This document shows, piece after piece, positions 32,551 through 40,694 of a stretch of DNA of 60,942 bases. The stretch comes from Phycisphaerae bacterium (lineage in GTDB: Bacteria; Planctomycetota; Phycisphaerae; Sedimentisphaerales; UBA12454). A model generated the notes under the pieces. It was not told the origin of the DNA, did no database searches, and worked only from the letters and a program-made list of their open reading frames with translations. The DNA is taken from the NCBI GenBank assembly GCA_041652575.1, contig JBAZHC010000017.1, forward strand, positions 1 through 60,942. The letters run 5' to 3'. Each line of letters opens with the position of its first letter. Within the stretch, counting starts at the first letter, position 1. A program made the position numbers and the translations under genes.

Positions 32551-35500
32551 TTACCAGTTTGCTGTGCAGTTCAAATCGACAGGGCTGTTGCACTGCATCC
32601 ACTGCTCGGCGAAATCGCTGAAATCGAGGAAGTCAACCCTGCCGTCTATCGGCTCAAAATCAGCGCCATCACAATTATTGTTTGCGGCACAATCGGTACT
32701 CAGCCAATAATTGGACATAGTTTGCAGATCTTCAAAATTAACGTAACAGTCGCCGTTAAGGTCTGACAAGAGCTTATATCCGCCGGCCTGGACATCCGCG
32801 CAATTTTGATAATCTGGTACAGATGAGGTTTGGCTTGAGTAGTCTGACTCATTGTCATGAGTATCAACTGCTGTTACGACATAATAATAGATAATTCCAT
32901 TGGTAACTGTATTGTCAATATAATCCGAGCTGCTTAGCAGAGAACTGTTCAGCTTGTTGTAGCCGCTGCCCGAAGTTGTCGAGCGATATACATTATAGCC
33001 TGCCATGTCCGGCTCCGGGTTGTTATTCCAGTCGAGTAAAATTGTTCCATTGCCTGCTGTTGCTGATAAACCTGTCGGCGACGCAGGAGGTGTCGTGTCG
33101 CTGTTCGCCAGGACGGCCATTTCCAGATAGTTGATATGCATTACCTGGGCAGATGTAGTTTCATACACTCCCCAGACTATTTTGCCTGTCCCGTCAATAT
33201 AATCAGTGATACTGGAAGTAATGGAGCGGGTCATCGATGCGTATGTGCTTGGCGAAATACTCTGGTCGGTGCCGACCTGCACCCACGAAGCGCTTTGTAT
33301 CCAGTCGGCTCCTGCTTTCATAACATATATTCTGTGAGTCACGGTGCTGGTGTCGTCTGTATAGCCGTCGAAGGTCAGATTAATCTGTGTGATATCGGCG
33401 GGAAGTTCATTGATTTTCATTTCTATCCAGAGAAATATCTTGTCGCCTGAGTCGGGGTTGACAGTTTCCCACTCTGTTGTATCGTCAGTGGAAATATTGG
33501 TATACTGTGAGTCAGTCGCCTCTGCCATCGTGTTTCTGTTTGCGGAACTTCCTGCAAACGGGAATAAATCCACATCACAGGCGTAAGCGTTATAATTCGT
33601 GTTTGCCGCGGTTATACCCGCAAAGCTGTAAATGGTTGATGCGTTCGGCATCGCTGATATTTCGCTTACATAGCCTGATTCATTTGAGAATATATCTTCC
33701 GCTGTTACGACATAATAATAGGTTATTCCATTTGTGACGGGACTGTCGATGTAATCCGAGCTGCTCATTAGAGAACTGTTCAGCTTGCTGTAGCCGCTGC
33801 CCGAAGTTGTCGAACGATATACATTATAACCGCCCAAGTCGCTTTCACTGTTGTCGTTCCAGTTCAGCAAAACTGTTCCATCGCCTGCCGTTGCCGTCAG
33901 GCCCGCAGGTGCTGCCGGAGGTGTTGTATCGGTTGGCATGGCCGAAGCCTGGCTTGAATTACCGGATTCGTTAGCTGAAGTATCTGCCGCCGTGACGACA
34001 TAGTAATAAGTTACATAGGGAGTGACAGCGTTATCGGTATAATTCGAACTGCTCAAAAGCGAGCTGTTTATTTTGCTGTAGCCGCTGCCTGATGTTGTGG
34101 AACGATATACGTTGTAGCCTGCCAGGTCTATTTCAGTATTGTCGTTCCAGTTAAGCGTTACCATAGATTCGCCGCCCGTTGCCGAAAGTCCCGTAGGTGC
34201 TGCCGGAGGTGTCGTGTCCACTGTGCCGGAGGAAAGCGACAGAGTCGTAATGGAACTTGCCGGCAGTGTCAGAGGGCCGGCAGGATTAAAAGTGCCGATG
34301 TTGATGCAATTTTGTGTCGAACTTGACCGGTAAACATTACCGTCCTCTATGGTAAATCCCGTGAAGGAAAGATTGATGTTAATGGAACTGGTGGAAGTAT
34401 TAATTATAACCACGCTTAATTGGCTGTTATCGGGGCTGATGAAGGCAGACATTCTCACATTCGATGTGCTGGTGCCGGTATCTACACGCTGCCAGATGGG
34501 GTCGGTAAAGTATGAATAATGTTTAAATGCATAATAAACAGGATTAATTGTATAGTTAGGGGTTGTAAGGCTTATAAGCCCGGAGGGCGAGGCCCAGAAT
34601 AAATCCCAATATAGATAAGCGGAAACATTTTCAACTGTTAAACAGTTGTTCATCAAAATCGCAAGATTCATCGCGTTTGTCCATGTTGTAGTAGTACCGC
34701 CGGAAAATTCAGTTTGGAAAATGGGTTTATCACCGTACTGATTTTTAAATGTGGCCATTGCTGAAACAAGTTGGTCGGGTGTATCGGCACTGCCGTCATA
34801 AAGATGATGTGCATAGCCGTAAGTATTAGACATATCCGTAGAATTAAATGCATTTAAATAAGCCGCCGTACCGCCTAAACTGGCGCTTTCAGGTGCGAGA
34901 AGCTTTGGCCGATCAGGCATTGTATTAAGATTGGCATACAAAGCGGCAAATCCCTGTTTATAACCGGCATAAGTTGAATTTTCTGTCGGGTCCCACAGGC
35001 AGGTGGCCCAGTCTGCCGACCATTGCGGTTCGTTTTGCATATTTAAATAGTATGTATTAACGCCGGCATTTGACCACGCGGTTAAACTGTCTCTCCACCA
35101 TTGTGCGAATTCGGCATACTTGTAATTACCATAAGCGTCTTTGATTAAAGTTCCGCCATTTTCATAATCGTTATTACTTTTAAGATACGCAGGCGGCCCC
35201 CAGGAAGAATTCATGACTCTTATGGGATGGCCTAAAGATGTCGCGGCAGCCTGAATTATTGTGGCTGAACGTGTAATATAACCATTATCTACATCGTAAG
35301 TATTGCGAACCCTATATATATCGAGGCCTAAATCGCGAAACATTGTATTATAAAGGTTCGTCCTTGTGGGTTCTGTATAATTCAAAACGGTTCCTTCGTA
35401 CCAGGCGCCGGCGGCGCCGAAACCTTCCAAAACCTGATGGCGAACAGTTGTATTTATGCTGCCCGTCGCATTTGGATCTGGCAGGCCTACCTCCGGACCA

Positions 35501-36042
35501 TAAACACTGGCATCATCAACGTAAATATCTATTCCTGAATCCGGCCCTTCAACGTATGCAAGTAATGCTGTGAGTGTTCCGGTTACATTCAAGGTGTAAC
35601 TGCCGGAGATATAAACCCAGCCGCTGCTGCTTGCGGTACCTGAAGCGGCCCATGCATAAGTGGTACCATTGTCATCTGTTTTTGCAAAAGATATATGTAA
35701 AGTAGAACTGGCAGAACTGCTGGTTCTGACCCAGCCGGAAACTGTATAAGTTTGACCTACTACCATTTTGCCGAGCACGTTTTGCTGTATTCCATTCCAT
35801 GTTGCGGTTCTATTATAAGCTCGTCCGCAGTAAGTACCGCTATGGGGAGTAGGTGAGGTAACGGCACTGATTGAACCGCCTCGGGCTGCCCAACCGGTTG
35901 TGCCGCTTTCAAAACCGGGATTAGTGAGAATATTTACATTTACCCCTTTAAGGCAATTAGATAAGATGAGAATTGCTATAAGAGAAGTTAGTATTCGAGC
36001 GCATCCGATGCCGGCTGTTTTTTTCTCGTTTCTCAATTCCAT
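32551..36042 (-). CDS. Secreted CBM-GH30-FN3-dockerin xylanase, first gene of the minus-strand block
   Basis: The frame is open to 36165, but those extra 41 codons cover the promoter and operator, so the start is ATG 36042 (AGGAAGG abuts it; TTG 36036 is an alternative). Of 1163 residues, about 1-33 are a signal, 38-182 a CBM4/9/22-type module and 190-620 GH30 with Glu338 (NMQNEP) and Glu445 (FQTEFS). Three near-identical FN3 modules follow. A beta-sandwich of unknown type (starting YSFAGITAANTN) is inserted between the second and third. The end is a dockerin-like tail with LNGDCYVNFEDL and DGRVDFLDF. It should act on glucuronoxylan outside the cell and is probably repressed by the adjacent LacI protein. 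Confidence 0.9.
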   Translation of the reverse strand: MELRNEKKTAGIGCARILTSLIAILILSNCLKGVNVNILTNPGFESGTTGWAARGGSISAVTSPTPHSGTYCGRAYNRTATWNGIQQNVLGKMVVGQTYTVSGWVRTSSSASSTLHISFAKTDDNGTTYAWAASGTASSSGWVYISGSYTLNVTGTLTALLAYVEGPDSGIDIYVDDASVYGPEVGLPDPNATGSINTTVRHQVLEGFGAAGAWYEGTVLNYTEPTRTNLYNTMFRDLGLDIYRVRNTYDVDNGYITRSATIIQAAATSLGHPIRVMNSSWGPPAYLKSNNDYENGGTLIKDAYGNYKYAEFAQWWRDSLTAWSNAGVNTYYLNMQNEPQWSADWATCLWDPTENSTYAGYKQGFAALYANLNTMPDRPKLLAPESASLGGTAAYLNAFNSTDMSNTYGYAHHLYDGSADTPDQLVSAMATFKNQYGDKPIFQTEFSGGTTTTWTNAMNLAILMNNCLTVENVSAYLYWDLFWASPSGLISLTTPNYTINPVYYAFKHYSYFTDPIWQRVDTGTSTSNVRMSAFISPDNSQLSVVIINTSTSSININLSFTGFTIEDGNVYRSSSTQNCINIGTFNPAGPLTLPASSITTLSLSSGTVDTTPPAAPTGLSATGGESMVTLNWNDNTEIDLAGYNVYRSTTSGSGYSKINSSLLSSSNYTDNAVTPYVTYYYVVTAADTSANESGNSSQASAMPTDTTPPAAPAGLTATAGDGTVLLNWNDNSESDLGGYNVYRSTTSGSGYSKLNSSLMSSSDYIDSPVTNGITYYYVVTAEDIFSNESGYVSEISAMPNASTIYSFAGITAANTNYNAYACDVDLFPFAGSSANRNTMAEATDSQYTNISTDDTTEWETVNPDSGDKIFLWIEMKINELPADITQINLTFDGYTDDTSTVTHRIYVMKAGADWIQSASWVQVGTDQSISPSTYASMTRSITSSITDYIDGTGKIVWGVYETTSAQVMHINYLEMAVLANSDTTPPASPTGLSATAGNGTILLDWNNNPEPDMAGYNVYRSTTSGSGYNKLNSSLLSSSDYIDNTVTNGIIYYYVVTAVDTHDNESDYSSQTSSVPDYQNCADVQAGGYKLLSDLNGDCYVNFEDLQTMSNYWLSTDCAANNNCDGADFEPIDGRVDFLDFSDFAEQWMQCNSPVDLNCTANW
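32820..34225 (-). repeat. Three near-identical FN3-coding units inside the GH30 gene
   Basis: Units at about 34225-33945, 33945-33650 and 33105-32820 encode FN3 modules sharing 'GYNVYRSTTSGSGYSK' and 'SSLLSSSDYIDN'-like strings at DNA as well as protein level. The second and third are separated by the 170-residue beta-sandwich domain. Confidence 0.8.
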
Positions 36043-36109
36043 CCTTCCTATAATTGTCAAAAATGACACTGTAAGTCGGTTAACGCACTCGCTAAACTCC
36101 TTTTTATAG

Positions 36110-36125
36110 CAGTAAACGATTACTA
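36110..36125. promoter_or_regulatory. Imperfect LacI-type operator of the xylanase block
   Basis: AGTAAACGATTACT (36111-36124) differs from the core of the other two operators by one base. It starts about eleven bases downstream of the minus-strand -10 box, in the leader of the GH30 gene. Confidence 0.7.
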
Positions 36126-36135
36126 AACCTATTAT

Positions 36136-36165
36136 ATAATAGCTTATTCCGTATCGCTGCGTCAA
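36136..36165 (-). promoter_or_regulatory. Promoter of the ten-gene xylanase block
   Basis: On the minus strand TTGACG (36165-36160) and TATTAT (36141-36136) are spaced by 18 bases. The -35 box and the following operator match the other two LacI-linked promoters. No other convincing promoter was seen inside the downstream block. Confidence 0.7.
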
Positions 36166-36298
36166 GTATATTTGTTAAATTATTCCAAAAACAGGACACC
36201 TTCTATCTGTATTAATGGGCTTATAGTGGACTAAAAAATAGGTTTTTGTGAAAAAATAAAAAAAATGCACAAAAATATGTAAAAATACATAAAAAATC

Positions 36299-36327
36299 TT
36301 GACGTATTGGGGCAATGATGATAATTT
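36299..36327 (+). promoter_or_regulatory. Promoter of the lacI gene
   Basis: TTGACG (36299-36304), a 17-base spacer and TAATTT (36322-36327) preceded by TG at 36319-36320 give an extended -10 promoter with the same geometry as the one at 9017. A/T-rich sequence upstream could act as an UP element. Confidence 0.75.
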
Positions 36328-36331
36328 ATAT

Positions 36332-36347
36332 AAGTAAACGTTTACTT
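36332..36347. promoter_or_regulatory. LacI-family operator palindrome upstream of lacI
   Basis: AAGTAAACGTTTACTT, identical to the operator at 9047-9062, begins four bases after the -10 box. This position points to autorepression of the regulator. Confidence 0.85.
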
Positions 36348-36400
36348 GTTTTTTAAGTTGTTCGTAAACGTTGAATTCAGCATTTGTAATGGAGAGAAGC

Positions 36401-37426
36401 GTGCCTGAAGCTAATTCAGTACCGACGGTGAAAAAAGTTGCTGCTCATTGCGGAGTCAGTGAGGCTACCGTCAGCAGAGTTTTGAATGGTAATTACAAGA
36501 ACGGCTTTTCTGTCAGAAAAGAAGTTCGTCAGCGGATTACCGAAGTGGCTGATGCGTTAGGATATCGGCCCAATCTTGCAGCCAAGAATCTTGTCCGGCG
36601 TCAAACTAAAATGGCAGCAATTCTCGGCTGCGATACTGTTTTAGGCTGGCCCGGCAACATATATCAGACAATTATCAATGCATCTGTTCGTGCCCTTCAT
36701 ATTCGCGGTTATGATGTTTGTATTACTGTACCGAATTTAGAGAAGAGTAATACGGAATTGCCGTCATGGAGAGTGGACGGGGCAATTGTGATGCAGGAAT
36801 GTTCACGTCAGACCATCGAGGCCATGGAGAAGACCGGCTTGGCGTATGTGGTTATTAACGGCCCCTGTGGTCCGAGCGGCTCGTCTGTTATTCCAGATGA
36901 TATTGATGCTACCCGCCGTGCGATTAGTCACCTGATGGATCTCGGCCATCGCCGCATAGCTTATGCAGGGCCGACATCGAGCCACAAGGAACACAGAAGT
37001 ATTAAAGACCGTCATGATACATATCTTTCATGTTTGACAGGACATGGCCTTGAACCAATTACCGGTCATGACACTGTTTTTCGTTCAGCACCCGCTTTTC
37101 TCGCTTCTGCCGTGTTAAAACATCAGGCAACGGCCATTCTCGCGTATGACCACGTGGAAGCGTTAAAGATTCTGCATGGCGCACATATGCTTGATATACA
37201 GATTCCCAAACAAGTCAGTCTGATTTGCTTTAATGATGAGTATCTATGCGATGTTGTTACGCCGGCGCTCACCACTATTGGTGTGCCGCTGCGGCAAATC
37301 GGCCGAATAGCTGCGCAGACGCTGCTTAAACAGATTGAATCGCCTGAAGATTATTCGCCTGAATGTATAAAACTATCGCAGGATTTGATAATACGGGCTT
37401 CCACGGCTCCGCCTTTAAAAAAATAG
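36401..37426 (+). CDS. LacI/GalR family transcriptional repressor
   Basis: GTG 36401 is preferred because GGAGAG (36391-36396) lies four bases upstream; TTG 36371 and ATG 36389 lack a ribosome-binding site. The 341-residue protein has a LacI helix-turn-helix at about 9-28 (VAAHCGVSEATVSRVLNG), a hinge with LGYRPNLAAKNLVRR, then the sugar-sensing periplasmic-binding-protein-like domain. It should bind palindromes with a central CG, exactly the type found at its own promoter, at the divergent xylanase promoter and at 9047. The effector is unknown; xylo-oligosaccharides or a pentose are reasonable guesses. The wing after the recognition helix has a few extra residues (NYKNGFSV). Confidence 0.93.
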   Translation: MPEANSVPTVKKVAAHCGVSEATVSRVLNGNYKNGFSVRKEVRQRITEVADALGYRPNLAAKNLVRRQTKMAAILGCDTVLGWPGNIYQTIINASVRALHIRGYDVCITVPNLEKSNTELPSWRVDGAIVMQECSRQTIEAMEKTGLAYVVINGPCGPSGSSVIPDDIDATRRAISHLMDLGHRRIAYAGPTSSHKEHRSIKDRHDTYLSCLTGHGLEPITGHDTVFRSAPAFLASAVLKHQATAILAYDHVEALKILHGAHMLDIQIPKQVSLICFNDEYLCDVVTPALTTIGVPLRQIGRIAAQTLLKQIESPEDYSPECIKLSQDLIIRASTAPPLKK

Positions 37427-37558
37427 AAGAAGTTTCGGCCCTTATGGAGGCGTGAAATGGATAAGATAATGAATGAACGAATTGAGGTGCAAAAGGACGT
37501 GAAAGAAATAACAGGTGGAAAAAGTAAAATTCAAGAAACATTTATAGGAGGCGTTAAG

Positions 37559-38776
37559 ATGAAAAAGAAATTGCTAATGGTTATTTTGTTTTGTTTCGGT
37601 GTTGCCGGCATAGCCTCGGCGGAAGAGGTAATCAATATAGACCTCAACGGCTATGGTGATGATACTCCTTATAGTGGAACGGCAGTCTATGATGATGGCA
37701 TTAACCAATGGAATGTGTATTATGGCAACTGGGGCCTGCCGATGGGTTCTCCTCGCAGCGCAAATCTTGCGAAATCGAATGAACCATGTCAGCCTGGAAC
37801 TTATGCGGCAGCGGTATGGATAGGCGACCCGGGCGTGGACCATAATTATATTTCTGGCAGTGCATTGATGGATGACGGATTCATTAATAATCCGGCGATT
37901 GCAGGCGATCCTAACATTAGATTATGGGGAACTGGCGGTTATGGCGGAACATTTGATATTTATGTTTATGGCAGCGAAGCAGGAAGTTTTACGCTGACAA
38001 GAGGCAGTGTTACGATAGGATCAAACAGTGTAACAGGTGGAGTTGCGGCCGGTGAGTTTGTTGAAGGCGGTAACTACGTAGTTTTCACTGGGGTAAATAT
38101 AGCCAACGACCCTAATTATGTTCTTGTAAAATATTCGAATGTGATTAACGGTATTCAGCTTATTAAACAAAAAACGCCTGTGGCAGTGCAGGACGGAACT
38201 CAAATAAGCGTAATAGATTACGATGTTGCGTTTGACACGAATCGCAGAAGCGGAGAACAGACGTATTTTGGCCCTGATACATTTTTTGATGCGGGCTATA
38301 CTGATTTATTTTTCCTAAGTTATCTGGATGCAGGCGAATATCTGGAATATGACGTAACGATGGATGATGTAAATGAGGGTGAATATAATATTTACGCCCT
38401 TGTAGATACTCGCAATGTTATGGCAACGTATATGAATATATATTTCAATGACATGTTTTTAGGAGCTGTTGAAGCTGCGTACACGGGCGACCCGTTTATT
38501 TCAAGTACTAATCCGGTAACTGTAAATATTTTCAACAGTACTGAAATTCAAACTTTAAAATGTGAAATCACTGGAATTTCTGCTCACAACATTGCGGGGT
38601 TTCAATTTGAATATGTTGGTCCAATTAATATGCCGGATTGCAATGAAGTTTACAGATACGGTTTTGAATATGCCGGTGATTTTAACAAGGATTGCAAGGT
38701 AGATTATAAAGATTTGGATATATTATCCCAACAGTGGCTCAGCTGTATAGATCCTAATGAAAATAATTGTCCGTGA
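37559..38776 (+). CDS. Secreted two-domain carbohydrate-binding-like protein with dockerin tail
   Basis: ATG 37559 has AGGAGG seven bases upstream and starts a clear signal peptide (MKKKLLMVILFCFG...SA). An in-frame ATG at 37457 with its own GGAGG would add 34 polar residues and is less likely. The 405-residue product has a jelly-roll-like first domain (about 22-205), then a CBM6-like domain (about 208-355, with YLDAGEYLEYDV typical of the family). A short dockerin-like tail (FNKDCKVDYKDLDILSQQW) ends it. No catalytic motif is recognised. It probably binds glycans or other surface components and may be cotranscribed with the lacI gene 132 bases upstream. Confidence 0.8.
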   Translation: MKKKLLMVILFCFGVAGIASAEEVINIDLNGYGDDTPYSGTAVYDDGINQWNVYYGNWGLPMGSPRSANLAKSNEPCQPGTYAAAVWIGDPGVDHNYISGSALMDDGFINNPAIAGDPNIRLWGTGGYGGTFDIYVYGSEAGSFTLTRGSVTIGSNSVTGGVAAGEFVEGGNYVVFTGVNIANDPNYVLVKYSNVINGIQLIKQKTPVAVQDGTQISVIDYDVAFDTNRRSGEQTYFGPDTFFDAGYTDLFFLSYLDAGEYLEYDVTMDDVNEGEYNIYALVDTRNVMATYMNIYFNDMFLGAVEAAYTGDPFISSTNPVTVNIFNSTEIQTLKCEITGISAHNIAGFQFEYVGPINMPDCNEVYRYGFEYAGDFNKDCKVDYKDLDILSQQWLSCIDPNENNCP

Positions 38777-38839
38777 GTGGTTAAAATAAGGATTAATAGC
38801 AAAATGAAAGAATTAATGAAGATATAAGGAGAAGGTGCA

Positions 38840-40570
38840 ATGAACATAATTAAAAAACTAACAATAGTGTTGATGCTTTCGTGTGTCGCACAGTTTGCTG
38901 CGGCGGCGGATAGCGTTTTAAAAACAATGTATATCGATGGCGTACAGGTTGCTCAGGCGATGGTCGACGGAAATGGCTTGACCTGGCCCAGTGACTATAT
39001 AACAATAGGGGCTGAAGGAAATCGAGGCTATATGTATAATGAGTATCTAGGCAAAATAGATGATTTTGCGATTTACTCAGGAGTTTTGTCAGAGACTCGT
39101 GTAGCAGCACATTATAGTGCACGAACCAACTATACAACCTATTCTTCCGCGGTAACGGCAGATGGCGCAAAACTTTGGCTGAAATTCGACGACAGCAGTA
39201 AAGCGAATAACGCTACGGCCGTAAACTCTGGTACGGTAACTTCAAAGAACGGAACTTACATAGTAACTGGCGATGGTACTCTTGCCACTACTGCAGGTTT
39301 TGTTGCCGGCAGTAATGCAGTTGAATTCGTTGGCCCGGTTTCACCAGATGGTCCCGGAAGCTGTATAGATGTATTTGACGATGCAGGAGATTTCGGTTCT
39401 TTGCTTGAAGGTGATGTATCAGTTGAATTGTGGGTAAATTATACAAGTAGTGCTGATTATCCAAGATTTTTCCAGCACAATGGCAACTGGGAAGCATTGG
39501 GCGGTTATGGTGTTTCGGTTAATGATTCGAATCAGTTGATAATGCTCGGCGGCGGTGTTACAAATTATGCATCATTTCCGGCAGACATTAATAATGGAAG
39601 CTGGCATCACGTTGTTGTTACATATGACTCAACCTACGAAGAGGTAATTATTGAGACAGGCGCGTATGCTGAAGAAATAATCTTAGATAACCCTGCTTAT
39701 TGGCTGAGATTTGAAAGTGAAACACCTATAGATTCAGCAGTTAACGGCGCAAATCATTGGGTAGGTTACGGTTCAGCGGCAAGTATCGTAAGCAAAGTTG
39801 GCGGTGTTGGAAATTCTGTTCTTTTGAATGGAACAAACGGCGCTGGAGTATACGGAGTAGCACTTGCAAAAGGTCCAAACGCGCCTCCGTTGGTTAACGG
39901 CTCATATGCAGTATATGGCGACCAGTATGCTTTGGTTCCGGGCGATATAACAATCGAAATGTGGTATAAGACTCTCCCGGTAGGCCAGCCCCAGCCATCT
40001 GATTATGGTCTGTTTTTTCAACAGCATGGTTCATATACGCACGAACCATGTGCACCGGCTGTAAGCAATGCTACAGGCCAGATACGTGTTTTCGGCGGAA
40101 GCGGTGCCGGATATACCGGTGTAAACCCAAGGTTTGATAGGCAGTGGCATCATTTGGTCGTTACCTATGATGCAAATTATTTGGGCGATCCGGACGCGAT
40201 GTTTGTGAAAGTATATATGGATGGCGAGTGGAAAGATGATACCAATTTCACGGCTGCAAGGTCTATCCTCGGCCCTGAATTGTCCCATATGCTGATTGGT
40301 GCACAAAATGACATGGGAAACACTTACAATTTAATTCCAGCATATTATGACGAGATTGCGATCTATGATGGACTTTTAAGTGCAGACCGTATTGCGGCGC
40401 ACTACGCGGCATGGCAGCCTCAAACCTGTGAAGATCTCGTGGAAAGAGGCTATGCAAGTCCGATGGATTTCAATGAGGATTGCAAGGTGAACTTCGCAGA
40501 TTTCGCAGAATTTGCCGTGAACTGGATGAAGTGTAATGACCCGGAGTTGAGTTGTCCTCCTAATTGGTAA
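38840..40570 (+). CDS. Secreted LamG-type protein with dockerin tail and rearranged first LamG domain
   Basis: The 576-residue protein begins with a signal peptide (to about 23). Residues 25-96 look like the C-terminal half of a LamG/concanavalin-like domain (MYIDGVQ... KIDDFAIYSGVLSETRVAAHYSA). Residues 109-268 look like the N-terminal half of one (LWLKFDDSS...WHHVVVTYDST) that stops abruptly. Residues 285-525 form a complete LamG domain. The tail has a dockerin-like segment (FNEDCKVNFADFAEFAVNWMKC). An AAGGAGAAGG site precedes the ATG. It probably binds polysaccharide or surface structures; no catalytic residues are evident. Confidence 0.82.
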   Translation: MNIIKKLTIVLMLSCVAQFAAAADSVLKTMYIDGVQVAQAMVDGNGLTWPSDYITIGAEGNRGYMYNEYLGKIDDFAIYSGVLSETRVAAHYSARTNYTTYSSAVTADGAKLWLKFDDSSKANNATAVNSGTVTSKNGTYIVTGDGTLATTAGFVAGSNAVEFVGPVSPDGPGSCIDVFDDAGDFGSLLEGDVSVELWVNYTSSADYPRFFQHNGNWEALGGYGVSVNDSNQLIMLGGGVTNYASFPADINNGSWHHVVVTYDSTYEEVIIETGAYAEEIILDNPAYWLRFESETPIDSAVNGANHWVGYGSAASIVSKVGGVGNSVLLNGTNGAGVYGVALAKGPNAPPLVNGSYAVYGDQYALVPGDITIEMWYKTLPVGQPQPSDYGLFFQQHGSYTHEPCAPAVSNATGQIRVFGGSGAGYTGVNPRFDRQWHHLVVTYDANYLGDPDAMFVKVYMDGEWKDDTNFTAARSILGPELSHMLIGAQNDMGNTYNLIPAYYDEIAIYDGLLSADRIAAHYAAWQPQTCEDLVERGYASPMDFNEDCKVNFADFAEFAVNWMKCNDPELSCPPNW

Positions 40571-40582
40571 TTGAAAATTTTA

Positions 40583-40613
40583 ACGGCGGTTCAGCTCGCA
40601 ACTGAACCGTCGT
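40583..40613 (+). terminator. Hairpin after the LamG gene (weak terminator)
   Basis: ACGGCGGTTCAG (40583-40594) pairs with CTGAACCGTCGT (40602-40613) with one mismatch and a seven-base loop. No T-run follows, so it may slow transcription or protect the 3' end rather than terminate efficiently. Confidence 0.5.
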
Positions 40614-40694
40614 ATTGCGGGATTGTTTAACCCGTTGTTCTTGAGCGTAAAAGTAAATTTTATAGATTTTTTTGTAATTCTCGGGAGTAAAACC

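Larger units (their letters stand above)
36043..36400. promoter_or_regulatory. Divergent control region between the xylanase block and lacI
   Basis: This 358-base region holds two face-away promoters (minus strand 36165-36136, plus strand 36299-36327), each with a palindromic operator near its start point. A/T tracts and the inverted repeat ATGTA-AAAA-TACAT at 36277-36290 lie just upstream of the plus-strand -35 box. A half-matching third site (CGTAAACGTT, 36363-36372) is seen in the lacI leader. Confidence 0.75.
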
